Counted from the first letter of the stretch, positions 32,535 through 43,631 are shown. The stretch is DNA of 64,000 nucleotides from Marinobacter sp. (GCA_018402255.1 JAGYIS010000004.1:434001-498000); one strand, 5' to 3'. Notes: generated by a model from the letters alone, not told the origin. Made by a program: numbers and translations.

Positions 32535-32545
32535 GGCGGGAAGCC

Positions 32546-32998
32546 TTAATCCTGGACGTGCGCTGCGAGTTTTTCGAGAACCTCGCGTAATGCTTTATCC
32601 TTCGTGTGCCCGGCTTCCTCTTTGAGGAGCCGGGCATTTTCTTTGCTCAGGGGTGTTACTTTGACCGCCGGCCTGGCCCGGAACCTGAGCGGAGAGACTT
32701 TGATCTTCACTTTCCAGACAAATCTGAACAGGTCGTGCTGGCGTAACGATTCCATGATCTCGTGCTGCCTGAAGCGAAGACGGGTTGCTTTGCTGGCGTT
32801 GTCGGTGGCAAGGATCAGTTCGCCATCGGTGCAGCTGACAAAACGGGTGGCGTCGGCCAGTTCTTCAGGGATTGAGGCCAGCACCAGTTGCTCGGCCTGC
32901 TGATGCAGCTCGGCTTTGGTCAACAGTGCTCTGAGCGTTGAGCCGGGCCTGGGCTGGGCTTTGCCAAAGATCATTTTTTGGTCATTTTTTTCGCGCAT
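32546..32998 (-). CDS. dciA: DUF721 protein, DciA-type DnaB helicase operator
   Basis: 150 residues, minus strand, convergent with lpxC. The DUF721 region covers about residues 20-105, with a basic face and the typical LILATDNASKATRLRFRQHEIM stretch (first part LILATDNASKATRLRF). DciA is the ancestral loader of the replicative helicase in bacteria that lack the phage-derived DnaC. The same gene lies between lpxC and secA in Pseudomonas. A short charged C-terminal extension (STKENARLL-like) may be disordered. Function is from family knowledge; sequence conservation is modest. Confidence 0.82.
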   Translation of the reverse strand: MREKNDQKMIFGKAQPRPGSTLRALLTKAELHQQAEQLVLASIPEELADATRFVSCTDGELILATDNASKATRLRFRQHEIMESLRQHDLFRFVWKVKIKVSPLRFRARPAVKVTPLSKENARLLKEEAGHTKDKALREVLEKLAAHVQD

Positions 32999-33214
32999 GG
33001 TCGGTTTTTTCTCGACGGAGCTGTTTACGATTGGTTACACTTCGGCACGTTTTGTGCGTAGCGCCAGTCATGCACTCGTTTTACATTGTCACCGACAAGT
33101 GTGTCTACCGGGCGCTGCGATTTATCAGTACGTAGTTGTTGCTAAGGATAGCAGAACCGCTCGGATTACTTTTTCCGGGGCGCAACACTACAAGGATATG
33201 GTTGCGGCTCTTAA

Positions 33215-34171
33215 ATGAAATCGAACGACAATATGAACGTAATCTTCGTTGGCAAACGTCACGGCCGGTCAAGAGCCTTGCCGTTGAATGCCGGTGTCAT
33301 TGTCAGTCTTATTTTCCTGCTGGTGGCTGCGTTGGCTGCTGCTGGCTGGGCAGGTTACCAGGCGGCGGTCAGCAAGTTCGAGGCCCAGCAGCCCTCTGAA
33401 TCCGAACTGGTAGCCCACTGGCAGGACAAACTGAATCAACAGCGAAGCGATGTCGCTGAGATTCGCGAGAATGTTCAGCGCCAGATTGATGCTCTGACCA
33501 TCCGGTTGGGTGACATTCAGGGCCGATTGCTGCGCCTGGACGCGCTGGGCCAGCGCTTTGTGGAGTCCGGGCTGGTTTCCAGTGGCGAATTCAACTTCGA
33601 TCAACCGGCCGCTGTCGGTGGCCCGGAAGATGCCACGGGTGGCGGTGACTCCTACAGTGCCCCGGAATTGACCGATATGATCAATCAGCTGGAGCTGTTG
33701 ATTGATGACAGGGAGAAACAGCTGCGTTTGCTGGATCAGGTATCGTCCCGCAGTAAGTTGGAGGATGAGTTGTACCTGCAGGGACGGCCCATTACCTGGG
33801 GCTGGCTGTCATCGCCTTATGGCTATCGAACGGACCCGTTTACCGGCAAGCGTCGCTGGCACGCCGGTGTTGACCTGGCCGGCAAGGAAGGTAGTGATAT
33901 CATTACCGTGGGCGCAGGAGTGGTTACCTTTGCAGGAGACCGCTTTGGCTATGGCAATCTGGTCGAAGTGGATCATGGTGAAGGTCTGATCACTCGCTAT
34001 GCGCACGCGAAAACAGTGAAAGTTGAAACCGGCGATGTGGTGCAGAAGGGGCAGGTTGTGGCCTTGATGGGTAGCACCGGCCGTTCGACCGGACCGCACG
34101 TGCATTTTGAAGTTATCCGCAATGGCAAGTCCGAAAATCCTGAGAAATATATCCAGCGCGCAAGCCGCTGA
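33215..34171 (+). CDS. membrane-anchored M23 (LytM-type) metallopeptidase
   Basis: 318 residues. An N-terminal helix (about 24-47, VSLIFLLVAALAAAGWAGYQ) anchors it, a coiled coil follows (about 60-115), and the M23 domain occupies the last 130 residues: SPYGYRTDPFTGKRRWHAGVDLA with the first His and Asp, and GPHVHFEVIRNGK with the HxH. All zinc and catalytic positions are present, so it should be an active DD-endopeptidase, probably cutting peptidoglycan crosslinks for growth or division. Two starts (33215, 33233) are possible. Located between dciA and secA, as in Pseudomonas. Confidence 0.88.
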   Translation: MKSNDNMNVIFVGKRHGRSRALPLNAGVIVSLIFLLVAALAAAGWAGYQAAVSKFEAQQPSESELVAHWQDKLNQQRSDVAEIRENVQRQIDALTIRLGDIQGRLLRLDALGQRFVESGLVSSGEFNFDQPAAVGGPEDATGGGDSYSAPELTDMINQLELLIDDREKQLRLLDQVSSRSKLEDELYLQGRPITWGWLSSPYGYRTDPFTGKRRWHAGVDLAGKEGSDIITVGAGVVTFAGDRFGYGNLVEVDHGEGLITRYAHAKTVKVETGDVVQKGQVVALMGSTGRSTGPHVHFEVIRNGKSENPEKYIQRASR

Positions 34172-34195
34172 TTCCATTCCCGTGATCCCCACCTT

Positions 34196-34223
34196 TTGTC
34201 CTGTCGCCAAATAAGGTTAGAAT
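34196..34223 (+). promoter_or_regulatory. candidate secA promoter
   Basis: TTGTCC (34196-34201), 16-bp spacer, TAGAAT (34218-34223), 37 bp before the secA start. Confidence 0.5.
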
Positions 34224-34260
34224 GCCGGCTTCCTCCGTTTAACTGAAGAAGCAGTGGTCT

Positions 34261-36999
34261 ATGTTCACGAAGCTTGCAACGAAGATGTTCGGCAGTAAAA
34301 ACGCCCGAGAAGTCAAAAGAATGCGCAAGGTCGCCTTGCGTATCAATGAGCTTGAAGAGCAGTTTGGCGGGTTGTCGGATTCCGAGTTGCAGGGCAAGAC
34401 CGCTGAGTTCCGTCGCCGTCTGGAAGACGGGCAGCCCCTTGATGCAATCCTGCCGGAAGCCTTCGCTACCGTCAGGGAAGCCAGTCGTCGGGTCATGGGC
34501 ATGCGCCATTACGACGTCCAGTTGATCGGTGGCATGACCCTGCATGAAGGCCACATCGCTGAGATGAAGACCGGTGAGGGCAAAACACTGGTGGCCACAG
34601 CTGCCGTTTATCTGAACGCACTCCCTGGCAAGGGTGTTCACGTGGTGACTGTGAACGATTATCTGGCCAGCCGTGATGCCGAGTGGATGGGCAAGCTATA
34701 CCGCTTCCTCGGAATGCAGGTCGGTGTGGTTGTGGCAGGCCAGCCGCCAGAAGAAAAGCGCGCTGCCTACCAGGCCGACATCACCTACGGCACCAACAAC
34801 GAATTCGGTTTTGATTACCTGCGTGACAACATGGCCTTCAGCATTGCTGACAAGGTTCAGCGAGGCCTGAACTACGCCATTGTCGACGAAGTCGACTCCA
34901 TCCTGATTGACGAAGCCCGTACTCCGCTGATCATTTCTGGTGCTGCGGAGGACTCCTCCAAAATGTATCAGGCCATCAATACGCTGATCCCCGGTCTTGA
35001 GAAAGGCGAGGTCAGTGAAGATGACGCCGTTGAAACCACCGGCGACTTCACCATTGATGAGAAATCCCGTCAGGTGGAACTCACCGAGGCGGGCCATGAA
35101 AAGGTCGAAGAACTGTTGCTGAGTCAGGGCCTGCTGAAAGAGGGCGAAAGCCTGTACTCGGCGGCAAACCTGGGCCTGCTTCATCACGTGCACTCGGCAC
35201 TGCGCGCGCACCACCTGTTCCAGAAAGATGTGGATTACATCGTGCAGGGCGGTCAGGTCGTGATTGTTGATGAGCACACTGGCCGGACCATGCCAGGCCG
35301 TCGCTGGAGCGAGGGTCTGCATCAGGCCATCGAGGCCAAAGAGGGGCTGAAGATTCAGGCCGAAAGCCAGACACTGGCTTCGACCACCTTCCAGAACTAC
35401 TTCCGGTTGTACGACAAGCTTGCCGGCATGACCGGTACTGCAGACACCGAAGCTTTCGAATTCCGTCAGATCTATGGCCTGGATGTGGTGGTGATTCCGC
35501 CCAACAAGCCGATTCAGCGGATCGACTACAACGATCTGGTGTACCTCACCCAGGAAGAAAAATTTCACGCGATCATTGATGAAATCAAGGATGTTACGGC
35601 GGACGGTCGCCCGGTGCTGGTAGGTACTGCGTCCATTGAAGCCTCTGAATTGCTGTCCATGCTGCTCAAGAAAGCGCGGATCGATCACAAAATTCTGAAC
35701 GCCAAGCAGCACGAATCTGAGGCGATGATCATTGCCCAGGCGGGTCGCCCGGGCGCGGTGACTATTGCGACCAACATGGCCGGTCGTGGCACGGATATCG
35801 TGCTGGGTGGTAACTGGGAGTTTGAAGTGGCTGTTATGGACAACCCCTCTGAAGAGGAGGTTGCCCGACTGAAGGCGGAGTTGACTGAATTGCATAACCA
35901 GGTGCTGGATGCCGGCGGTTTGCACATCATCGGTACCGAACGCCACGAATCCCGACGGATTGATAACCAGTTGCGTGGCCGTGCCGGTCGCCAGGGCGAT
36001 CCGGGTTCTTCCCGCTTCTTCCTGTCACTGGAAGATAACCTGATGCGGATCTTCGCGCCTGAGCGGGTGAAAAACCTGATGCAGGCGATGGGCATGAAAA
36101 AAGGCGAAGCCATCGAGCACCGGATGGTGACCAATGCCATTGAGAAGTCCCAGCGCAAGGTTGAAGGCCGCAACTTCGACATGCGTAAGACTCTGCTGGA
36201 ATACGATGACGTCGCCAACGACCAGCGAACGGTGATCTACGACCAGCGCAACGAGGTGATGGGCTCTAATGACATTTCCGAGATGATCGATACCATCCGT
36301 GAGGATGTCGTCGATGCCATGGTCAGCGAATACATCCCGCCCCAGAGCATGCCTGAGCAGTGGGATGTTCCGGGGCTGGAAAGTCAGTTGCAGTCGGAAA
36401 TGTCCATCGATCTGCCGGTTCAGGCCTGGCTGGACGAAGACAGCAAACTGCACGAGGAAAATCTGCGTCAGAAAATTCTGGACGCCATTGTGGCCGAGTA
36501 CAAAGCCAAAGAAGAGATTGCCGGCGCCGAGCCCATGCGCAATTTCGAGAAGCAGGTGTTCTTGCAGGTACTGGATACCTTGTGGAAAGAGCATTTGTCG
36601 AACATGGATCACCTGCGCCGGGGTATTCACCTGCGCGGCTACGCCCAGAAAAACCCGAAGCAGGAATACAAGCGCGAGGCGTTTAACCTGTTTGAAAATA
36701 TGCTTGAAAGCATGAAGCGTGACGTTACCCGGGTGTTGAGTCACGTTCGGGTACAGAGTCGCGAAGAGATGGAAGAGATCGAACGCCGTCGCAAGGAAGA
36801 GCTGGAGCGGGAAATGGCTCGTGCCAAGTTGCGGCATGACCAGACCAGTGCCACCCAGGCTCAGGAGGAGGGTGCCGAAGGTCAGCCCCAGGCGACGCCG
36901 GAAACCTTTGTGCGCCCGGAGCGCAAGGTTGGCCGGAACGAGCCCTGCCCTTGTGGATCTGGCAAGAAATACAAGCAGTGTTGCGGTAAGATCAGCTAA
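34261..36999 (+). CDS. secA: preprotein translocase ATPase SecA
   Basis: 912 residues, full length. It drives protein export through SecYEG. Walker A is [20 protein letters not shown], Walker [21 protein letters not shown]; the second helicase domain includes [14 protein letters not shown] and [19 protein letters not shown] with the [11 protein letters not shown] motif. The C-terminal linker ends in a zinc-binding [15 protein letters not shown] that binds SecB and lipid. No SecM-like arrest peptide is seen upstream. Confidence 0.98.
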   Translation: MFTKLATKMFGSKNAREVKRMRKVALRINELEEQFGGLSDSELQGKTAEFRRRLEDGQPLDAILPEAFATVREASRRVMGMRHYDVQLIGGMTLHEGHIAEMKTGEGKTLVATAAVYLNALPGKGVHVVTVNDYLASRDAEWMGKLYRFLGMQVGVVVAGQPPEEKRAAYQADITYGTNNEFGFDYLRDNMAFSIADKVQRGLNYAIVDEVDSILIDEARTPLIISGAAEDSSKMYQAINTLIPGLEKGEVSEDDAVETTGDFTIDEKSRQVELTEAGHEKVEELLLSQGLLKEGESLYSAANLGLLHHVHSALRAHHLFQKDVDYIVQGGQVVIVDEHTGRTMPGRRWSEGLHQAIEAKEGLKIQAESQTLASTTFQNYFRLYDKLAGMTGTADTEAFEFRQIYGLDVVVIPPNKPIQRIDYNDLVYLTQEEKFHAIIDEIKDVTADGRPVLVGTASIEASELLSMLLKKARIDHKILNAKQHESEAMIIAQAGRPGAVTIATNMAGRGTDIVLGGNWEFEVAVMDNPSEEEVARLKAELTELHNQVLDAGGLHIIGTERHESRRIDNQLRGRAGRQGDPGSSRFFLSLEDNLMRIFAPERVKNLMQAMGMKKGEAIEHRMVTNAIEKSQRKVEGRNFDMRKTLLEYDDVANDQRTVIYDQRNEVMGSNDISEMIDTIREDVVDAMVSEYIPPQSMPEQWDVPGLESQLQSEMSIDLPVQAWLDEDSKLHEENLRQKILDAIVAEYKAKEEIAGAEPMRNFEKQVFLQVLDTLWKEHLSNMDHLRRGIHLRGYAQKNPKQEYKREAFNLFENMLESMKRDVTRVLSHVRVQSREEMEEIERRRKEELEREMARAKLRHDQTSATQAQEEGAEGQPQATPETFVRPERKVGRNEPCPCGSGKKYKQCCGKIS

Positions 37000-37022
37000 C
37001 GTCTTACCAGAAGTACAAGGAC

Positions 37023-37073
37023 CGAAACCCGCAACCTGCCTGGTGATTGGCTGTTTGCGGGTTTCGTCGTTTT
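37023..37073 (+). terminator. terminator after secA
   Basis: CGAAACCCGCAA (37023-37034) is perfectly complementary to TTGCGGGTTTCG (37055-37066), a 12-bp stem with a 20-nt loop, followed by TCGTTTT. Confidence 0.75.
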
Positions 37074-37101
37074 CAGAGTCGAATCATTTCAGGAGGCAGG
37101 C

Positions 37102-38319
37102 ATGGCGGTAGGTCCCGGAACTTTACCCGAGTTTTACCCGGTGGCGGGTGTCAAACTGGGCATCGCAAGCGCGGGTATCAAAAAGCCCGGCCGCAAGGAT
37201 ATTGTGGTCTTTGAGTTGGCACCGGATGCCCGCGTGGCCGGCATCTTTACCCGCAACCAGTTCTGTGCAGCTCCGGTTGTGGTCAGTCGTCGTCACCTTG
37301 GCCAGTCGGCGCCGCGCTACCTGTTGATCAACACGGGAAATGCCAACGCAGGCACCGGCGACCGCGGCATGGACGATGCTCTGAAATGTTGTCAGGCCCT
37401 TGCCGAAAAAGCCGGGATCAGGGCGGCAGAGGTACTTCCGTTCTCCACCGGGGTGATTGGTGAGCCGCTTCCGGTCGACAAAATTGTGAATGCCTTGCCT
37501 GACGCCCTGGCTGGGACCCGCGAGGATCGTTGGGCTGAGGCTGCCAGCGGCATCATGACCACTGACACTCGGCCGAAAGGTGCCTCGGTGCGGATTGACC
37601 TGGACGGCCATCCGGTGACCATCTCCGGCATTAGCAAAGGTGCCGGCATGATTCGGCCGAACATGGCGACGATGCTGGGCTTTATCGCCACCGATGCGCG
37701 CATTGCGCCCGACTTGCTGCAATCGCTGGCTTCAGAGCTGGGTGAGAAATCGTTCAATCGAATTACCATCGACGGCGACACCTCAACCAACGACGCCTGC
37801 ATGCTGATGGCGAGCGGTCAATACAGCGGTCCGGAGATCACTGAAAGCAGCCCCCAGTTACCAAAGTTCAGAGAGGCGCTGCGGCAGGTGTTTATGGACT
37901 TGGCCCACGCCATTGTTCGTGACGGAGAAGGGGCAACCAAATTTGTCACGATTGACGTTCGTGGTGCATCCAGCCAGCAGGAAGCGCTTGATGTTGCCTA
38001 TACCGTGGCGCACTCGCCGCTGGTCAAGACGGCGCTGTTTGCCTCCGACCCGAACTGGGGCCGGATTCTGGCAGCGGTGGGTCGGGCCGGAGTGCCGGAT
38101 CTCGATTTGAGGGCTCTGGAAATCTACCTGGGCGATGTGTGTCTGGTGCGTGATGGCGGCCGGGCTGAAGACTATTCCGAGGAGCGGGGTCAGGCGGTCA
38201 TGGATGGCGAAGAGATTACCATTGCCATTGATCTGAAGCGCGGCGCTGTTCATGAAACCGTCTGGACCTGCGATTTCTCCCACGATTACGTCACCATCAA
38301 TGCCGACTACCGATCCTGA
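37102..38319 (+). CDS. argJ: bifunctional ornithine acetyltransferase / N-acetylglutamate synthase
   Basis: 405 residues, Ntn-type self-cleaving enzyme. It transfers the acetyl group from N-acetylornithine to glutamate, recycling acetyl in arginine synthesis. The autocleavage site is KGAGMIRPNMATMLGFIATD, where the Thr of MATML becomes the new N-terminus and nucleophile. TGNANAGTG, ITIDGDTSTNDACML and DPNWGRILAAVGRAG are further signatures. AGGAGG lies just upstream. Confidence 0.96.
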   Translation: MAVGPGTLPEFYPVAGVKLGIASAGIKKPGRKDIVVFELAPDARVAGIFTRNQFCAAPVVVSRRHLGQSAPRYLLINTGNANAGTGDRGMDDALKCCQALAEKAGIRAAEVLPFSTGVIGEPLPVDKIVNALPDALAGTREDRWAEAASGIMTTDTRPKGASVRIDLDGHPVTISGISKGAGMIRPNMATMLGFIATDARIAPDLLQSLASELGEKSFNRITIDGDTSTNDACMLMASGQYSGPEITESSPQLPKFREALRQVFMDLAHAIVRDGEGATKFVTIDVRGASSQQEALDVAYTVAHSPLVKTALFASDPNWGRILAAVGRAGVPDLDLRALEIYLGDVCLVRDGGRAEDYSEERGQAVMDGEEITIAIDLKRGAVHETVWTCDFSHDYVTINADYRS

Positions 38320-39289
38320 CGTGCAGTTGTCCGGAGCGGGTGCTGTAAAAAACTGCGTGCATGTGGCGGTGGCTGTGATTGTCCGCGGGGGCAGGGTGCT
38401 GATCGCCCGCCGCCCTGATCATGTTCATCAGGGTGGGTTGCTGGAGTTTCCGGGTGGCAAAGTGGAGCTGGATGAAACCGTTCAGCAGGCCCTGGTGCGC
38501 GAAATTCTTGAGGAGATCGGTCTGCGGGTTCCGCTGGCCAGCCTGACACCGGTGATTGTCATTCGGCATAACTATGGCGACAAGCAGGTATGCCTGGACG
38601 TCTGGCAAACCACCGAGGCTGAGGGCGAGGCAGAGGGGCGAGAAGGCCAGCCGATTGACTGGCTGGCACCGGATGCGCTCAGGGACGAAGATTTTCCTGC
38701 GGCCAACCGACCAATCATCCGGGCATTGCAGTTGCCGGGCCGGCTGGCGGTTTTGGGAACTATAACGTCGCCGGTGGAAGGGATTGCCCGGCTCAGCTCG
38801 GCAGTGGCCAGCACCGGCAGTCCGTTGCTTGTGTTAAGGGCTCCGGGCCTGGGGTCGGATGGTTATCGGCAGTTGGCGGCGCAGGCCTTGGCCGTGTGTT
38901 CGGAGGTCGGCGTGAGAGTCATTCTGCACGGCCAGCCCGAGTGGCTTGAAGAGTTCCCGGATGCTGCCGGCTTGCACCTGCCCTGGCGAGAGGCTGAGCG
39001 GCTCTCAGCTCGTCCTGTGCCATGGGACCGCCGGTTAGGGGTGTCATGCCATAGTGCTGAGCAATTGCGTCATGCCGGACGCCTGGGGGCGGACTACGCC
39101 ACGCTCGGGCCCGTGTTGGCAACACCGAGCCATCCCGACAAGGCAGGTATGGGCTGGGCCGAGTTTGAACGCTTGGTCGCCGACGCGACCATGCCCGTTT
39201 ACGGTCTTGGCGGCATGACCCCGAACCATGAGCGGGAGTGCCGTGAACGGGGCGGTCAGGGCATTGCTGGCATCGGATACTGGTGGTGA
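38300..39289 (+). CDS. Nudix hydrolase (MutT-like) fused to a ThiE/TenI-like domain
   Basis: About 329 residues. The N-terminal domain has a complete Nudix box, GGKVELDETVQQALVREILEEIGL (Gx5Ex7REVxEExGU pattern; first 20 residues GGKVELDETVQQALVREILE), and LLEFPGG, close to MutT, so 8-oxo-dGTP hydrolysis is likely. The C-terminal ~180 residues (LVLRAPGLGSDGYRQLA to GYWW) resemble a TIM-barrel thiamine-phosphate synthase, with HLPWREAERL, SCHSAEQL and GADYATLGPVLATPSHP. The second domain's substrate is unknown. Such fusions are common in pseudomonads next to argJ. The ATG at 38300 overlaps argJ by 20 bp; GTG 38321 is an alternative. Confidence 0.88.
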   Translation: MPTTDPDVQLSGAGAVKNCVHVAVAVIVRGGRVLIARRPDHVHQGGLLEFPGGKVELDETVQQALVREILEEIGLRVPLASLTPVIVIRHNYGDKQVCLDVWQTTEAEGEAEGREGQPIDWLAPDALRDEDFPAANRPIIRALQLPGRLAVLGTITSPVEGIARLSSAVASTGSPLLVLRAPGLGSDGYRQLAAQALAVCSEVGVRVILHGQPEWLEEFPDAAGLHLPWREAERLSARPVPWDRRLGVSCHSAEQLRHAGRLGADYATLGPVLATPSHPDKAGMGWAEFERLVADATMPVYGLGGMTPNHERECRERGGQGIAGIGYWW

Positions 39290-39390
39290 CCTTGCGGTTG
39301 GCGCCGAAGCTTCCGGACATTACGGATTTATCCACGGTCAGGTCTGTGGGATAGTGTCCGATTAACAAAATCACCAATCGGGAGAGCATC

Positions 39391-39870
39391 GTGAGTAAGT
39401 TGACCCATCTGGATGACAAGGGCGAAGCCCGAATGGTGGATGTAACCAGTAAGGCGGTCACTGAGCGGGAAGCGCGCGCCGAGGCGACGATCCGCATGGC
39501 GCCGGAAACATTACGGATGATCATTGATGGTGAACACCCGAAGGGAGATGTATTGGCGACCGCCCGCATCGCCGGCATTATGGCAGCCAAGAAAACCCAC
39601 GACCTGATCCCGCTGTGCCACGCTTTGAACCTGACCTCGGTGAAAGTTGAGCTGACCCCGGGAGCTGATGGCGCCTCGGTGCATATTCTTACCCGTTGCA
39701 AACTGTCCGGACAAACCGGAGTCGAGATGGAAGCGTTGACCGCCGCCAGTGTCGCTGCGCTGACCCTGTACGATATGTGCAAGGCGGTCGACAAGGCTAT
39801 GGTTGTGGATGGCCTGAGGTTGCTGGAGAAGAAAGGCGGTCGCTCGGGACACTGGGTTGCTCAGGCGTAA
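39391..39870 (+). CDS. moaC: cyclic pyranopterin monophosphate synthase accessory protein
   Basis: 159 residues. With MoaA it converts GTP to cyclic pyranopterin monophosphate in molybdenum-cofactor synthesis. Diagnostic pieces: [33 protein letters not shown], and [21 protein letters not shown] with the conserved KAVDKAM next. GTG start with GGGAG upstream. Other moa genes are not in this window. Confidence 0.96.
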   Translation: MSKLTHLDDKGEARMVDVTSKAVTEREARAEATIRMAPETLRMIIDGEHPKGDVLATARIAGIMAAKKTHDLIPLCHALNLTSVKVELTPGADGASVHILTRCKLSGQTGVEMEALTAASVAALTLYDMCKAVDKAMVVDGLRLLEKKGGRSGHWVAQA

Positions 39871-40005
39871 TGATCCGCTTGCCGGGGCTGGCCGTAATCC
39901 TTGGGACAACAAAGTCTCCGGAGACGAAACGTGCCAACACTACGCCAGGCAAGCAGCCGCATGATAGAATGCCCGCCCAATTTGTCAGAACCACGAGGAA
40001 ACCCA

Positions 40006-40617
40006 GTGGCTGTTCGTTACATTGAGACCTGCCGTTTGCCGACCCCTTTCGGTGTTTTTGATATGCATGGCTTTGAAGAGCCAGACACCGGGAAGGAGCA
40101 CGTGGCACTGACGCTGGGCGATATCAGTAGCGATGAGCCCCTGTTAGCCCGCACCCATTCCGAGTGCCTGACCGGAGACGCGCTGTATAGCATGCGCTGT
40201 GATTGCGGCTATCAGCTGGAAGAAGCGCTTCGTAGTATTGCGCTTGAGGGTCGCGGTTTGCTGATGTATCTGCGTCAGGAAGGTCGTGGCATCGGGCTGA
40301 TCAACAAAATTCGGGCTTATCGCCTTCAGGATCAAGGCGCCGATACGGTTGAAGCGAATGAGCAGCTGGGATTCGGCGCAGACCTGCGCGACTACAGCAT
40401 GTGCAAAGACATGCTGGAGCATCTGGGCATCAGCAGCCTTAAGCTGATGACCAACAACCCCAGAAAGGTAAAGGCATTGGAATCCTATGGCATCCGGATT
40501 TCAGAGCGTGTGCCGTTGCATGTGGGCCGCAATCCCCATAACGAGCATTACCTGAACACCAAGCAGAGCAAACTGGGCCATTGGCTGGAAACCCATCAGG
40601 ACGACGATCCGACCTGA
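40006..40617 (+). CDS. ribA: GTP cyclohydrolase II
   Basis: 203 residues, stand-alone form. It opens GTP in the first step of riboflavin synthesis. Zinc cysteines are in [17 protein letters not shown], the active-site loop in [15 protein letters not shown], and [17 protein letters not shown] contains the conserved NNP-K. The GTG at 40006 is preferred since AGGA lies 6 nt ahead and the resulting MAVRYIETC is typical. A TAGAAT box lies at 39965-39970. Confidence 0.95.
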   Translation: MAVRYIETCRLPTPFGVFDMHGFEEPDTGKEHVALTLGDISSDEPLLARTHSECLTGDALYSMRCDCGYQLEEALRSIALEGRGLLMYLRQEGRGIGLINKIRAYRLQDQGADTVEANEQLGFGADLRDYSMCKDMLEHLGISSLKLMTNNPRKVKALESYGIRISERVPLHVGRNPHNEHYLNTKQSKLGHWLETHQDDDPT

Positions 40618-40666
40618 TGTTGTCTACTTAGCCAGCGGCCGACCCCATCGGTCAGCCTTGGCCAGT

Positions 40667-42598
40667 TTACTTGACCGCGCTCAAGGCGGCATTTCCCAGT
40701 CTTTCCAGACGACAGGCGATGGCGCTGCGGATGCCCTCGGGGTCAAGCCCGCATTCCTTTAGAAGTTCCTCATGCTTGCCATGATCGACAAACCGGTCGG
40801 GCAGGCCGAGTTGCAACACCGGTAGTGTAACCTCACGCGCATTCAGGCATTCGGTCACGGCGCTGCCGGCACCGCCGGCGATCACGTTTTCTTCCAGCGT
40901 CACCAGCAAGTCGTGCTGTTCGGCCAGTTCCAGTATCAGCGATTCATCCAGCGGTTTCACAAAACGCATATCCGCTACCGTGGCATCCAGCGCTTCGGCG
41001 GCGTTCAGTGCTGAGCCCAGGAGTGTGCCAAAATTGAGGATGGCTACCCTGGCCCCGGTACGCATCAAGCGGCCCTTGCCAATCGGCAACGCGGTCATCA
41101 CTTGCTGGATGTCGGTGCCTGGGCCCGTGCCGCGGGGATAGCGCACAGCCGCTGGGCCATTAAACTGAAGGCCGGTATGCAGTAACTGCCGGGTTTCGTT
41201 TTCATCCGACGGGGTCATAACCACCATTTTGGGGATGCAGCGCAGATAACTGATGTCGAAGGCGCCAGCGTGGGTTGGTCCATCTTCACCCACCAGGCCA
41301 GCACGGTCGATAGCGAACAGCACATCCAGGTCCTGGATAGCGACGTCGTGTATCAGTTGATCGTAGCCCCGCTGCAGGAAGGTCGAGTAGATCGCCACAA
41401 CGGGTTTGGCGCCATCGCAGGCCATGCCGGCGGCCAGGGTTACGGCGTGCTGCTCGGCGATGGCAACATCAAAATACCGATCCGGAAAGCGTTCAGAGAA
41501 CGCGAGCAGGTCAGAGCCTTCACACATGGCCGGGGTAATCCCGACGACTCGCGCATCCTGTTCGGCGGCATCGCACAGCCATTGGCCAAAGACGTTGGCG
41601 TATTTCGGGCTGGCCGGCTTTGCCGTGACCGGTTCTGGTTTGCTGGGCGGCACCGGCTCAATCTTGTTGATGGCGTGATAGCCGATCGGGTCGGCTTCAG
41701 CCGGGGCAAAACCTTTGCCCTTGGTGGTCACGACATGCAGGAACTGGGGGCCATCGAGCTCCCGGATGTTCTCCAGAGTTTCCACCAGCAGCGGCAGGTC
41801 ATGGCCATCAATGGGGCCGATGTAATTGAAGCCCAGTTCTTCGAACAGCGTGCCGGGTGCAATCATGCCCTTGAAGTGTTCTTCGGTTTTCTTCGCCAAG
41901 GCCATCAGGTGCGGTGTGCTTTTCAGCACTTTCTTGCTGCTGTCCCGGACCTGATTGTAGGTGCGGCTGGCCAGGAGTTTGGCAAAGTAATTGGACAGCC
42001 CGCCGACATTGCGTGAAATCGACATGTCGTTGTCGTTCAGGATGACCAGCATATCAGCGTACAGGTGGCCGCCATGATTGAGCGCCTCAAAGGCCATGCC
42101 CGCGGTCATGGCGCCGTCACCAATCACCGCAATGCTCTTGCGCCCGGTATTCTGCATGCGCGCGGCAATGGCCATGCCCAGCGCCGCGCTGATGGAGGTG
42201 CTGGAGTGGCCGACGCCGAAGGTGTCGTATTCACTTTCGGCCCGCTTCGGGAAGCCCGCCAGACCGTCCTTGCGACGAATGCTGGCCATCTGTTCCCGCC
42301 GGCCAGTGAGGATTTTGTGGGGATAAGCCTGATGGCCGACGTCCCAGACCAGTCGATCAACCGGTGTGTTGAACACATAGTGCAGGGCTACGGTCAGCTC
42401 GAGCACTCCCAGCCCGGCGCCAAAATGTCCACCGGTCTGGCCTACCGACCAGAGTAAAAACGAGCGCAGCTCCCTGGCCAGTTGCGGCAGATCCTCGGGC
42501 GGCAACTCGCGCAGCTGGGCTGGTATGTCGATCCGGTCGAGCATCGGCGTATTGGGCCGCTGCGACGGGATCTCCCTGAAAATATATGTGTCCTGCAT
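40667..42598 (-). CDS. dxs: 1-deoxy-D-xylulose-5-phosphate synthase
   Basis: 643 residues. Thiamine-diphosphate enzyme that condenses pyruvate and glyceraldehyde 3-phosphate in the first step of the MEP isoprenoid pathway. [17 protein letters not shown], the diphosphate motif [18 protein letters not shown], and [15 protein letters not shown] in the pyrimidine domain are intact; the C-terminal transketolase domain is complete. Downstream of ispA and xseB on the same strand, grouping early and late isoprenoid steps as in E. coli. Confidence 0.97.
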   Translation of the reverse strand: MQDTYIFREIPSQRPNTPMLDRIDIPAQLRELPPEDLPQLARELRSFLLWSVGQTGGHFGAGLGVLELTVALHYVFNTPVDRLVWDVGHQAYPHKILTGRREQMASIRRKDGLAGFPKRAESEYDTFGVGHSSTSISAALGMAIAARMQNTGRKSIAVIGDGAMTAGMAFEALNHGGHLYADMLVILNDNDMSISRNVGGLSNYFAKLLASRTYNQVRDSSKKVLKSTPHLMALAKKTEEHFKGMIAPGTLFEELGFNYIGPIDGHDLPLLVETLENIRELDGPQFLHVVTTKGKGFAPAEADPIGYHAINKIEPVPPSKPEPVTAKPASPKYANVFGQWLCDAAEQDARVVGITPAMCEGSDLLAFSERFPDRYFDVAIAEQHAVTLAAGMACDGAKPVVAIYSTFLQRGYDQLIHDVAIQDLDVLFAIDRAGLVGEDGPTHAGAFDISYLRCIPKMVVMTPSDENETRQLLHTGLQFNGPAAVRYPRGTGPGTDIQQVMTALPIGKGRLMRTGARVAILNFGTLLGSALNAAEALDATVADMRFVKPLDESLILELAEQHDLLVTLEENVIAGGAGSAVTECLNAREVTLPVLQLGLPDRFVDHGKHEELLKECGLDPEGIRSAIACRLERLGNAALSAVK

Positions 42599-42638
42599 CA
42601 GCTAGGGTCTTTATCGGAATATGGATTCTGTGACTGGC

Positions 42639-42644
42639 ATTATA
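42639..42644 (-). promoter_or_regulatory. candidate -10 element for dxs
   Basis: A perfect TATAAT on the minus strand, 41 bp upstream of the dxs start. No clear -35 is seen, so read-through from xseB-ispA may also contribute. The remainder of 42599-42734 shows nothing else. Confidence 0.4.
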
Positions 42645-42734
42645 AGGGAACAGGCAGGCCTGTTTCATACTTCCCGGGCCAGATGTTACAAATCGGTGGC
42701 ATTGATTCTGCAAGAATGCCGTTGATGGCGGCGC

Positions 42735-43631
42735 TTAATGGCTTCTCTCCACCACGTAATCCGCCATGGCCCTCAAGGTATCCGCTTCTTCACCAAAACC
42801 GTTGAGGGCCTGGTGGGCCTGGCTGAGTAGTTTGCTCAGGTGCTCGCGGGCCCCGGATGTGCCCAGCAGGGATGGATAGGTTGGTTTTTCCCGGGCCGCA
42901 TCGGAGCCCTGGCGTTTGCCGATAACCTCGGTGTCACCCTCGATATCCAGCAGGTCATCCTGAACCTGGAATGCCAGTCCGAGCGCGCGGGCAAATCGGC
43001 TCAGTGACACCAGCTGCGGCTCGGTCACTCCGTTGGCGGTCAGTGCGCCGAGGCGGACGCTGGCTTCAATCAATGCACCGGTTTTGTGACGGTGCATGGT
43101 TTCCAGTTGGTCGATGGTCCGTTGCTGACCAACCGACTCCAGGTCAATGGCCTGGCCGCCGACCATGCCTTGATGACCGCTGGCTCGGGCCAGTGTACGA
43201 ATCATCGCCATTCGTTGGCCGTCGGACAGCTCCGGTGCCTCGCAAAGCAGGGAAAATGCCAATGTTTGCAGCGCGTCGCCGGCCAATATCGCAGTCGCCT
43301 CGTCGAAGGCAATGTGCACCGTTGGTCGGCCCCGGCGCAGGTCATCATCGTCCATGGCGGGCAGGTCGTCATGCACCAGCGAATAGGCGTGTATCAGCTC
43401 CAGGGCGCAGGCCGGGGCTAGCGCACTGGCCTGGTCTGAGCCGAGTGCTTGCGCAGCGGCCAGGCAAAGGGCCGGGCGGATACGTTTGCCGCCCCCCAGA
43501 ACGCTGTAACGCATGGCGTCGTCAAGCCGGGGCGAAGCAGCACCATCCTGAATTGAACACTCCAGCTGACGGTCGATGAGCTGGCGGCATTGCTCAAGAA
43601 AATCTGAAGCGAGGGCAAGGCGGTCGCTCAT
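42735..43631 (-). CDS. ispA: (2E,6E)-farnesyl diphosphate synthase
   Basis: 298 residues. It makes geranyl and farnesyl diphosphate for undecaprenyl phosphate and quinones. First aspartate motif HDDLPAMDDDDLRRGRPT, second QVDDLLDIEGD-like (FQVQDDLLDIEGD), and GGGKRIRPALCLAAA. The start at 43631 overlaps the xseB stop by one base (TGATG). Confidence 0.95.
   Translation of the reverse strand: MSDRLALASDFLEQCRQLIDRQLECSIQDGAASPRLDDAMRYSVLGGGKRIRPALCLAAAQALGSDQASALAPACALELIHAYSLVHDDLPAMDDDDLRRGRPTVHIAFDEATAILAGDALQTLAFSLLCEAPELSDGQRMAMIRTLARASGHQGMVGGQAIDLESVGQQRTIDQLETMHRHKTGALIEASVRLGALTANGVTEPQLVSLSRFARALGLAFQVQDDLLDIEGDTEVIGKRQGSDAAREKPTYPSLLGTSGAREHLSKLLSQAHQALNGFGEEADTLRAMADYVVERSH

Noticed and set aside
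34696..35946. 416-codon open frame antisense to secA
   Set aside because: Fully inside the conserved secA gene on the other strand; composition-driven shadow with no recognisable domain.
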